A stretch of 6,565 nucleotides of DNA from JAWXCH01 sp034440595 (lineage in GTDB: Bacteria; Planctomycetota; Planctomycetia; Pirellulales; JALHPA01): NCBI GenBank assembly GCA_034440595.1, contig JAWXCH010000265.1, positions 1 to 6,565 of the forward strand, given 5' to 3'. Shown here piece by piece: positions 1 through 5,888 of the stretch (the first letter of the stretch is position 1; every line of letters begins with the position of its first letter). The notes under the pieces were generated by a model. It was given only the letters and a program-made list of their open reading frames with translations, was not told the origin of the DNA and ran no database searches. Made by a program: the position numbers and the translations under genes.

Positions 1-455
1 GCATCAAGCTCTGCTTCGATGACCTCCCACTGGCCCCCTCGCAGCGGCTGTGTTGCCAGGTCGCCGCGAACGTAACCGATGAAGTCGCGTCCTGCCTGAG
101 CGTAGCTGAAGGAGTCGCGACCTTGTAGCATGTTGCGCTTGATGGTGGCTTTCCAGGCTTGATCGATATTGATCGCCAGCAACAGCCCGACTACACCGGT
201 AACCAGCCCAACCGCGAGGCAGGCGAATCGCAATTTCCACGTCAACGGTCGCAACAAAGGTCGACCGTTGAAGAAAATCTCCCCTTCGGTCGGATCGTAA
301 ATTCCGGTGACGGCATTGAAGACGGTCGTCTTGCCGGCACCATTGGGACCGATGACCGAAAAGATCTGGCCTTCCTGCACCGACAGATCGAGATCCTTAA
401 CGGCTGTCAGGCCGCCAAATCGCATTGTCAGTTTGCGGATTTCGAGGAGTGGCAT
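1..455 (-). CDS. livG: LivG-type ABC transporter ATPase with membrane-helix insertion (3' end outside window)
   Basis: This is the ATP-binding subunit of a branched-chain amino acid-type ABC importer and would work on the cytoplasmic face of LivH/LivM. The frame is open from ATG 455 to the window edge (151 full codons). Residues 2-63 follow LivG closely: PLLEIRKLTMRFGG at 2-15, Walker A GPNGAGKTT at 36-44, then TGIYDPTEGEIFFNG. LivG normally reaches the Q-loop within about 25 residues of that point. Here residues 65-75 are basic (RPLLRPLTWKL), residues 76-95 form a clear hydrophobic helix (FACLAVGLVTGVVGLLLAI), and residues 96-151 are hydrophilic with no Q-loop yet. The start is fixed by alignment to E. 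coli LivG; no good Shine-Dalgarno is visible. It lies 24 bases after livM, in the same operon. The Q-loop, signature motif and Walker B must lie outside the window, so activity cannot be judged here. Confidence 0.9.
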   Translation of the reverse strand, partial: MPLLEIRKLTMRFGGLTAVKDLDLSVQEGQIFSVIGPNGAGKTTVFNAVTGIYDPTEGEIFFNGRPLLRPLTWKLRFACLAVGLVTGVVGLLLAINIDQAWKATIKRNMLQGRDSFSYAQAGRDFIGYVRGDLATQPLRGGQWEVIEAELD

Positions 456-479
456 AATCAAAATGTGCAGCAGATCATG

Positions 480-1580
480 TTAGTTCAGAACCGAATCGGG
501 GTCGGTCTCGTGCAGTTCCTGCTGAATGCGACTTGAGGGAAGCAGCCCCTCGGGTCTGAATCGCATCATTAGAATTAACGCCAATCCAAAGACCATCAGG
601 TTCCAGCGACTCAGATCGACCAGGCCCCCCAGACTCCCTTTCCAGCCTTGCTGTTCCAGCACTCCATTGATAAACGGAGCAGCGATATTCTCGTAGCCAA
701 CCAACAAAAAGACGCCGAGCAGTGCGCCGCGAGTACTACCAAGTCCTCCAACGATCAAGTAGCAAAGAACAAAGACCGATTTGTTGAAGCTGCCAATGTT
801 TGGATCCGAGGTATTCGTCAGTCTCGTTGCGTACAGACATCCGGCCAAACCGGCCAAAGCAGAGCTGATAACGAAGGCCAGCATCTTCACGCGCGCGATA
901 TTAATTCCCATGCTGGCGGCCGCCAGTTCGTCTTCGCGAATGGCGACCCAGGCACGACCAAGCGACGATCGCTCCAGGTTCCGCAGGGCAAGAATTACAA
1001 GCAGCAAGATAAACAACGCGACATAGTAGAAGTAAATATTGTCTGCCAGATTAATATGCACCTTTGCGGCAAGGTCGGAGAGCCACTGCGGGGCAGCGAG
1101 TGGTGCCCAACCATAGATCGTTCGCGTGCCATTCGTGATTTCTTCTAAGTTGCGCAGTGTGATCTTAACTACCTCCCCAAATCCAAGTGTGACGATCGCC
1201 AGATAATCGCCGCGCAATCGCAGTGTAGGTGCCGCCAGCACTAATCCTAAGATTGACGCAGCGGCCATTGAGCCGATTGCAGCCAGAACGAATCCTGTCT
1301 GAAACGGGTAGCTAGGTACGCACAGGATTCCAGTCGTGAACGATCCGATTGCAAAGAAGCCCGCAATGCCGAGATGCAACAGCCCCGTGTAGCCGACGAC
1401 CACATTGAGTGCCAAGGCCAGAATGCAAAAGACCATGATGTTGGAGAACTCTCCCGTCAGGCCAGAAAGCCCTGCCGCACGCATCTTTTGTGCAGCGAAG
1501 GGGAAAATCACCAATAGCGCCAGCAATATCCACTTCCAGGGGAGTTGGCTCGCGAACTGTTTTGAGCGAGAGGGGATCAT
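480..1580 (-). CDS. livM: Branched-chain amino acid ABC transporter permease LivM
   Basis: This is one of the two inner-membrane permeases of the importer, 366 residues. It is shorter than E. coli LivM (about 425) but normal for the wider family. Diagnostic stretches are GYTGLLHLGIAGFFAIGSF (63-81), RLRGDYLAIVTLGFGE (121-136) and the ATPase-docking loop around LGRAWVAIREDELAAASMGIN (207-227). About eight to nine hydrophobic segments are visible, for example 17-33, 46-66, 97-117, 183-199, 233-250, 268-281, 286-300 and 327-340. The reading frame stays open upstream to 2255, but that part overlaps conserved livH. The start is therefore placed at ATG 1580, which overlaps the livH stop (ATGA) and has AAGGAG five bases upstream. 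The tail beyond FRPEGLLP is a short hydrophilic extension. livG follows after 24 bases. Confidence 0.95.
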   Translation of the reverse strand: MIPSRSKQFASQLPWKWILLALLVIFPFAAQKMRAAGLSGLTGEFSNIMVFCILALALNVVVGYTGLLHLGIAGFFAIGSFTTGILCVPSYPFQTGFVLAAIGSMAAASILGLVLAAPTLRLRGDYLAIVTLGFGEVVKITLRNLEEITNGTRTIYGWAPLAAPQWLSDLAAKVHINLADNIYFYYVALFILLLVILALRNLERSSLGRAWVAIREDELAAASMGINIARVKMLAFVISSALAGLAGCLYATRLTNTSDPNIGSFNKSVFVLCYLIVGGLGSTRGALLGVFLLVGYENIAAPFINGVLEQQGWKGSLGGLVDLSRWNLMVFGLALILMMRFRPEGLLPSSRIQQELHETDPDSVLN

Positions 1581-2530
1581 ACCTTCTCCTTGGCAGCTTG
1601 GCCGAGCAGACCTGTCGGGCGAAACACCAAGATCAAAATCAGCATGCCAAACACCATGGCACCGGTCCACCGTTCGTCGATATAGCCGGTCCCCAGCGAG
1701 CGGACCATGCCAACGACCAGCCCGCCAAACACCGCGCCAGGTATACTGCCAATCCCGCCTAGCACTGCTGCGGTAAATGCGTACAGACCGGTTTGATAAC
1801 CCATTTGAAAATTGACCGTTGGATTGAAGATGGCACCGACCACGCTGCCAACTCCGGCCAGTGCGCCGCCAATGAGGAATGTCGCGCCGATCACGCGCTG
1901 CACATTGATTCCCATCAGTTGCGCGGCCAACGGATTTTGCGAAGTGGCACGCATTGCCGTGCCCAGACGAGTTCCCTTGACCAGAAACGTCAGGCCGATC
2001 ATGAAGGCAATCACAATCACGACCACCAGCAGATCGGCCGGGCGGAGGCGAATATCTGAGTCTGCACCAAGCAGGTTTCTGGACGACAAAAACGACGGTA
2101 CATTCTGATCGGCTTCGCCAATCCATAGCTGCCCGATATTCATCAGTACAAAAGATACTCCGATGGCCGATACCAGTGCGGTCAGTTTGGGTGCATGACG
2201 CAACGGCTTGTAAACCAGGTGGTCGATCGACCGATTGACCAATGCGCAAAAACAAGGGACCGCGAATAGCATGATGGTGACGCCGATCGCAATCTCCGAG
2301 TAGCTGGACTGCTGGTCCAGGCCAATCGCCTGAATCAGAGTGAGCGTCAGCAGCGCACCGAGCATGTACACATCACCGTGGGCAAAGTTAATCAGCCCAA
2401 TGATGCCATAGACCATTGTGTAGCCGAGGGCCACGAGTGCGATCAAGGAACCAATCGCCAGACCATTAATGCAGTACTGCAAAAACTCGTCCAAGGCCGG
2501 CGTTGTTACCACGACCATCAGTAACGGCAT
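1577..2530 (-). CDS. livH: Branched-chain amino acid ABC transporter permease LivH
   Basis: This is the second inner-membrane permease, 317 residues, close to E. coli LivH (308). Strong family matches are ALGYTMVYGIIGLINFAHGD (34-52), LTALVSAIGVSF (116-127), the ATPase-docking loop RLGTAMRATSQNPLAAQLMGIN (188-209) and FTAAVLGGIGSIPGA (252-266). The C-terminal FRPTGLLG plus a short basic tail is typical. About eight hydrophobic segments are visible. Met5 is an alternative start; neither Met1 nor Met5 has a convincing Shine-Dalgarno, so the N-terminus is uncertain by four residues. It is separated from livK by 207 bases holding the inverted-repeat element, and its stop overlaps the livM start. 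It should form a heterodimeric channel with LivM. Confidence 0.95.
   Translation of the reverse strand: MPLLMVVVTTPALDEFLQYCINGLAIGSLIALVALGYTMVYGIIGLINFAHGDVYMLGALLTLTLIQAIGLDQQSSYSEIAIGVTIMLFAVPCFCALVNRSIDHLVYKPLRHAPKLTALVSAIGVSFVLMNIGQLWIGEADQNVPSFLSSRNLLGADSDIRLRPADLLVVVIVIAFMIGLTFLVKGTRLGTAMRATSQNPLAAQLMGINVQRVIGATFLIGGALAGVGSVVGAIFNPTVNFQMGYQTGLYAFTAAVLGGIGSIPGAVFGGLVVGMVRSLGTGYIDERWTGAMVFGMLILILVFRPTGLLGQAAKEKV
1586..1591 (-). promoter_or_regulatory. Shine-Dalgarno of livM inside the livH 3' end
   Basis: AAGGAG lies five bases before ATG 1580, within the last codons of livH. With the ATGA stop/start overlap at 1577-1580, it supports translational coupling of the two permeases and decides the livM start against the much longer open frame upstream. 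Confidence 0.8.
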
Positions 2531-2563
2531 GCAGTTGATGTCTCTGAAAGAAGGTTCAAATTA

Positions 2564-2587
2564 GTGTGCCACTGGCTCCGCCAGTGC
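2564..2587 (+). repeat. REP-like palindrome, left copy
   Basis: It starts GTGTGC and then forms a perfect 7-bp stem CACTGGC (2570-2576) / GCCAGTG (2580-2586) around the loop TCC. It is the inverted partner of the copy at 2677-2700. I recall palindromes of this CCACTGGC/GCCAGTG type as common in planctomycete intergenic DNA, but this cannot be confirmed here. Confidence 0.75.
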
Positions 2588-2600
2588 AAAAACACCTGTG

Positions 2601-2606
2601 ATTATA
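2601..2606 (-). promoter_or_regulatory. Possible internal -10 box facing livH
   Basis: A perfect TATAAT occurs on the minus strand inside the repeat-bounded element, about 70 bases upstream of the livH start. No good -35 hexamer lies at 16-18 bases spacing (the best is TTAGTC at 18), and there is no extended TG motif. It is a weak candidate for a secondary promoter driving livHMG without livK. Confidence 0.25.
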
Positions 2607-2676
2607 CTACGCTCGATGCACAGGACTAAGTTGCATTCGGTCAGTACAAAACAATAAGCAACCTCGCGACTATCAA

Positions 2677-2700
2677 GCACTGGCAAAGCCAGTGGCACAC
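2677..2700 (-). repeat. REP-like palindrome, right copy
   Basis: Read on the minus strand it starts GTGTGC. The stem CACTGGC (2678-2684) / GCCAGTG (2688-2694) encloses an AAA loop on the plus strand. On the operon mRNA it forms the first hairpin, 37 bases after the livK stop codon. There is no T-run after it, so a simple intrinsic terminator is unlikely; an mRNA 3'-end stabiliser is more plausible. Confidence 0.75.
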
Positions 2701-2737
2701 ATACAAACACAGATCCTGCTGGTTGGTACTCTGGTTA

Positions 2738-3955
2738 CTACTTGCCGGGCGGTGTATCTACTCCGGCACCGGGGACAAACACAAACTTGCCATCCTTAAT
2801 TTCGCTGCCGCTAAGCTGAGCGTTGGTAATATCACCGTTGGCGTCAAACGACCAGGTTCCCAGGGCACCTTGGAAATCCTTGAGTCCCAGGGCGGCATCG
2901 GTAATAGCTTCTCGATCCTTCTTTTTGGCGATGCGAATCGCTTCGATGACGACATTCGCACACTCGTAGCCATATAGTGCATACGCTTCCGGATCGCGGC
3001 CGTACTTGGCCTTGTACTTCTTGACGAATTCCGCGCCACGTCCGGTCTGCTGGCTTGGTGGCAATCCACCAAACGTCACCAATACTCGCCCGTTGACGTT
3101 GCTGGCACCGGCGGACTCAATGAACGCCTCCTCGTAGCATCCGTCTGGAACAATCATCTTGCAGTTCAGTCCCGCGGCGACCATATCCTTGGCCAACTGG
3201 CCTCCTTTGGATTGCGTCGTGCCGCCGAAATAAATCACGTCCGGGTTGTACCCTTTGATCTTGGTCATCAACGAACTGAACTCCAACGACTGCACATCGA
3301 TACTGTCACTATAGGGAATCTTAATTCCCTTCTTGGCGGCGTACTCCTTGAATAGCTTGGCGATCCCTTTGCCATACACCTCGTTGTCGTCCAGCACGAC
3401 CGCAGTCTTGAAGCCAAGCTTGTGAGCCCAATCCACGGCAAACTGCGCCTGGCGATCGTCCGTGGCGACCACGCGGCAGTAGTTGTTCGTACCGGTGGGT
3501 CGCAATTGGGCAAATAGGAGCGGATCGGCGTATTCCTTCTTCGTCAGTTCGACCGACGTATTCGCCGGGCTGATCATCAACAAATGTGCGCGATTCAGAA
3601 CCGGCATTGCGCTTTGTGCAGCACCCGAGTTAAATGTCCCGATGTAGGCCATCACATTTGGATCGTGCACAGCCTTGTTGGCATTCGCTAGCTCTCGTTC
3701 GCTAGTCCACTGGCCAGCCGATGCGGTGGCATCGTCCCAATCAAGATACTCCAGCTTAAACTCACCGACTTTGTAGTCGGTCTCTTCCAAGGCCATCTTG
3801 ATGCCGTTCACGATCGTGTCGGTCTGGCCCCGCGCGCTGCCGGTTCGCGGCAAGCTGGAAACGATGCAAATCGTGTTCGGATCGACCGGGTTGCAACCTG
3901 TGGTCAGGCCGACGGCGCAGATCAGAAGTACGGAAAATAATAGTTGGATCTTCAT
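2738..3955 (-). CDS. livK: Periplasmic branched-chain amino acid-binding lipoprotein (LivK/LivJ-like)
   Basis: This is the substrate-binding component of the ABC importer (type 1 periplasmic binding fold, Peripla_BP_6-like), 405 residues. A short signal peptide MKIQLLFSVLLICAVGLTTG ends at Cys21; TTG-C is an acceptable though not ideal lipobox, so the mature protein is probably lipid-anchored. The first lobe includes GTFNSGAAQSAMPVLN (106-121) and LMISPANTSVELT (126-138), which match the ligand-contacting region of LIV-binding proteins. The hinge/second lobe shows TAVVLDDNEVYGKGIAKLFKEYAAKKG (184-210, key residues D189, Y194, G195) and NPDVIYFGGTTQSKGG (237-252). The length is slightly above the usual 370-390. 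ATG 3955 has GGTGAGG eight bases upstream and a strong promoter before it. The exact ligand is unknown; hydrophobic amino acids are the family expectation. Confidence 0.93.
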   Translation of the reverse strand: MKIQLLFSVLLICAVGLTTGCNPVDPNTICIVSSLPRTGSARGQTDTIVNGIKMALEETDYKVGEFKLEYLDWDDATASAGQWTSERELANANKAVHDPNVMAYIGTFNSGAAQSAMPVLNRAHLLMISPANTSVELTKKEYADPLLFAQLRPTGTNNYCRVVATDDRQAQFAVDWAHKLGFKTAVVLDDNEVYGKGIAKLFKEYAAKKGIKIPYSDSIDVQSLEFSSLMTKIKGYNPDVIYFGGTTQSKGGQLAKDMVAAGLNCKMIVPDGCYEEAFIESAGASNVNGRVLVTFGGLPPSQQTGRGAEFVKKYKAKYGRDPEAYALYGYECANVVIEAIRIAKKKDREAITDAALGLKDFQGALGTWSFDANGDITNAQLSGSEIKDGKFVFVPGAGVDTPPGK

Positions 3956-3963
3956 TGGTTCAG

Positions 3964-3970
3964 CCTCACC
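3964..3970 (-). promoter_or_regulatory. Ribosome binding site of livK
   Basis: GGTGAGG lies eight bases before ATG 3955. It is one of only two clear Shine-Dalgarno-like sites in the window (the other precedes livM), fitting a need for abundant binding protein. Confidence 0.6.
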
Positions 3971-3993
3971 GAATATCAGGTGGAATAGAAAGC

Positions 3994-4022
3994 ATTCTAA
4001 AACGATCGAGAAAAACCGTCAA
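3994..4022 (-). promoter_or_regulatory. Sigma70-like promoter of the livKHMG operon
   Basis: On the minus strand TTGACG (4022-4017) and TAGAAT (3999-3994) are separated by exactly 17 bases, each matching the sigma70 consensus at five of six positions. Transcription would begin near 3987, giving a leader of about 32 bases with the livK ribosome binding site. It sits in the 186-base gap after the MFS gene, which suggests livKHMG is its own transcription unit. No clear operator is visible around it. Confidence 0.65.
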
Positions 4023-4141
4023 ACCAGCATCGAATCGACGACAGCCGATTACGACGTGATTCCACCATTGCAAAGCGCCGCTTTCGCCGGACTGTTACTG
4101 AGTTTCTTTGAAAACTCCGCGACAACTTGGGCTGGAACGTC

Positions 4142-5569
4142 TCAATCTGGCAACGGCTTCCCTTTGGTCTCGGGCGCGAACCAAATGAGGATCATACCGA
4201 CTGCGTAGACTAGCGTAAGTGTGCCGCAGGCCTTGGCCCAGCCTGACTCGCCATATGCTTTGGTGATATCACCCAGATAGACGGCTCCGAAAGCGGCCAC
4301 GACGCGGCCAAAGTTGAACGCCAGTCCTTGGCCGGTAGCTCGAAAGCGAGTCGGAAATAATTCTGGCAGATACAGTGGCAACCAACCGTAGAACGCGGCT
4401 GTGAACAGTCCAACGGCAAACACGACAGCATAAAACGAAAGATTGACCTCTTTGTAGAACCAGAACAAAAATGTGCAGAATCCAAGCGAAGTCACGCACA
4501 ACAGAAAATAGGTCGGCCGCCTCCCTAGCCAATTCCCGCAGAACGCTCCAATAAGGCAGCCGAGTATTGCACCAACGGACAATGCGATTTGTGCATTGGC
4601 CGCGGCGTCCGAGATGTAACCGTCGACTGGATCCGCGGGCAAATTGGATTCTACGGCAAGCGTTGTCAGCCCGGGGTTGCTTGGAACGTTGGACTGAGAC
4701 GCGCCTGCTGCCGATTCATGCGATAACTCTGCCAACTGTTTTGAAGCGATTTCCTTCGTCAATAGCTCATTGCGAATCCAAGGCACGATTTGCTGAACAG
4801 ATCCCCAAGTTCCAACAAGTGCCACACTAGCTAGTGCAACTGCAAGAACGGTGCGGCCGGTCCAACCAGACTGCACAAGCTCCGTGAGCGGTCGCGAAGG
4901 TTTTCCTTTTGCAGACTCTTTCCACTTTTCCGATTCCGGAACAAATAGTCGAATAAACACTGTCAATGCTGCTGGAGCCGCACCAACTAGCAAGACCCAG
5001 CGCCAACGATCATCGGTCACGCGGAACTGCAATGCCAACAGTCCTACAAGCAAAAACCCAACATTTGCTGCCGCTCCAATGGCGCCGGCCAGAATCGGCC
5101 TATGCCGCTGTGGCCAGGATTCCATAACGAGCGCCACGCCGAGCGACCATTCGCCCCCCATTCCCAATGCCGCCAGAAATCGCAAGAAACCGAACTGCGC
5201 CGCAGATTCTGCGAAATAGCAGAGGCCGGTGAACCCCGAGTAACAGAGAATACTGAACATCATCGCACGCACGCGACCGATTCGATCTCCTAACCAGCCG
5301 AACACCAGCCCACCACCTGCGGCTCCCAGCAAGAACAAGCTAGTTGTGTAGCCGTTCCAAGTGTTGACTGCGTCCTTCAGTACCTGCGGATCGACCGTCG
5401 CGCCCCCCGCCTTCATTTCATTTCCGATCAGTTCCTTCAATGCCGGAGTCACCACAAGGGGATGGATCCCCATCTCCATACCATCGAACATCCAACCGAG
5501 AAAGGCGGCGATCAGCACCAGCCAGCGACCACGTGCTGAAGAATTGCTGGATTGGAGGGAATCGTTCAT
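4142..5569 (-). CDS. Major facilitator superfamily transporter, substrate unknown
   Basis: This is a complete 475-residue inner-membrane carrier with about 12 hydrophobic segments, probably a proton-coupled symporter. TM1 carries an acidic residue (LGWMFDGMEMGI, 24-35). The MFS motif A is GWLGDRIGRVR (91-101), followed by FLRFLAALGMGGEW (128-141) in TM4. The second-half motif A copy is GNWLGRRPTY (345-354), and YLPELFPTRFRATGQG (400-415) and APETKGKPLPD (465-475) are conserved in sugar-porter and organic-acid subgroups. A loop of about 60 residues (265-325) between TM7 and TM8 is longer than usual. The ATG at 5569 is chosen because TM1 starts near residue 15; only a distant AGGGA lies upstream. 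No metabolic gene nearby suggests a substrate; sugars, monocarboxylates, aromatic acids or sialic acid all remain possible. Confidence 0.9.
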   Translation of the reverse strand: MNDSLQSSNSSARGRWLVLIAAFLGWMFDGMEMGIHPLVVTPALKELIGNEMKAGGATVDPQVLKDAVNTWNGYTTSLFLLGAAGGGLVFGWLGDRIGRVRAMMFSILCYSGFTGLCYFAESAAQFGFLRFLAALGMGGEWSLGVALVMESWPQRHRPILAGAIGAAANVGFLLVGLLALQFRVTDDRWRWVLLVGAAPAALTVFIRLFVPESEKWKESAKGKPSRPLTELVQSGWTGRTVLAVALASVALVGTWGSVQQIVPWIRNELLTKEIASKQLAELSHESAAGASQSNVPSNPGLTTLAVESNLPADPVDGYISDAAANAQIALSVGAILGCLIGAFCGNWLGRRPTYFLLCVTSLGFCTFLFWFYKEVNLSFYAVVFAVGLFTAAFYGWLPLYLPELFPTRFRATGQGLAFNFGRVVAAFGAVYLGDITKAYGESGWAKACGTLTLVYAVGMILIWFAPETKGKPLPD

Positions 5570-5739
5570 GCGCTGCTATATCCCTGCGGCGTGCAAAACG
5601 GAGGAAGGTACAATCGACGCGAATCAATCAAGATTCGGGCGGTCGGCAAAAACGCCATTGTAGCGATCTGGCCGTACAATGCACTTACGCGGCAAGAACA
5701 AAGGCAAAGAAAGTGCCACCTCGGCACTGCAAGAGGGTG

Positions 5740-5755
5740 CGATTGTACACAATCG
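5740..5755. promoter_or_regulatory. Palindrome CGATTGT-AC-ACAATCG, possible operator
   Basis: Perfect 7-base inverted arms surround a 2-base centre, the geometry of a dimeric helix-turn-helix regulator site. It lies about 170 bases upstream of the MFS start, which is rather far for a direct repressor site. Its function is inferred from symmetry alone. Confidence 0.25.
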
Positions 5756-5801
5756 ACTTACCGATAGTCGGCAACTGTACTACTGCTGCCTTTCGAGAGT
5801 A

Positions 5802-5848
5802 CCCTCACCCGCCGCTGGGGCGTCGACCTCTCCCGAGGCGGGAGAGGT
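5802..5848. repeat. GC-rich double-hairpin intergenic repeat
   Basis: A perfect 10-bp stem ACCTCTCCCG (5826-5835) / CGGGAGAGGT (5839-5848) has an AGG loop. Next to it is a CGCC/GGCG stem (5810-5813 and 5819-5822) and a CCCTCACCC edge (5802-5810). The CCCTCACCC plus CTCTCCC/GGGAGAG layout is one I recall as a widespread REP-like repeat in many bacterial genomes. It begins about 41 bases after the glycosyltransferase stop and may end or stabilise that mRNA, but no T-run follows on the minus strand. Confidence 0.6.
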
Positions 5849-5888
5849 AAAACAGATGACACCGTTTACCTCGCTACCTGTTGGGTCC

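Larger units (their letters stand above)
2564..2700. repeat. 137-bp element bounded by inverted, hairpin-forming 24-mers
   Basis: The two ends (2564-2587 and 2677-2700) are inverted copies of one another matching at 22 of 24 positions; only the hairpin loop differs. The interior of 89 bases has no open frame worth calling, but holds CCTGTG/CACAGG arms (2595-2600 and 2619-2624) and, on the minus strand, a TATAAT at 2606-2601. The shape fits a REP doublet (BIME-like) or a small MITE moved in trans by a REP-associated Y1 transposase. No target-site duplication is obvious, and no transposase gene is present. It lies between livK and livH, so it would be transcribed as part of the operon mRNA. Confidence 0.65.
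5570..5888. other. 319-base gap with repeats and no supported gene
   Basis: The gap separates the glycosyltransferase stop from the MFS start. Small frames crossing it run into neighbouring coding sequence or through the hairpin repeat and resemble nothing. It contains the double hairpin at 5802-5848, an AGTGCC/GGCACT stem at 5712-5728 and a palindrome at 5740-5755. The hexamer TACAAT occurs four times, at 5609 and 5675 on the plus strand and ending at 5657 and 5742 on the minus strand. A promoter for the MFS gene is expected here, but no pair of hexamers with good spacing was found. Confidence 0.6.

Noticed and set aside
648..1148. Plus-strand frames of up to 166 codons across livM and similar antisense frames over other genes
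   Set aside because: They are shadows of well-supported minus-strand genes and show no protein-like composition or motifs.
1581..2255. Open frame extending livM upstream to give a 591-residue protein
   Set aside because: It overlaps the strongly conserved livH frame on the same strand, its predicted residues resemble no membrane or other family, and livM has a perfect overlap start with AAGGAG at 1580.
3306..3317. TCACTATAGGGA, identical to the 3' half of the phage T7 promoter
   Set aside because: The upstream half does not match the T7 promoter, and the bases encode normal livK residues; treated as chance.
3313..3330. 7-bp inverted repeat AGGGAAT/ATTCCCT in livK
   Set aside because: It lies deep inside coding sequence and is explained by codons; no supporting signal around it.
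4100..4117. GAGTTT/AAACTC stem just after the MFS stop as a terminator
   Set aside because: The stem is short and AT-rich and is not followed by a T-run on the minus strand.
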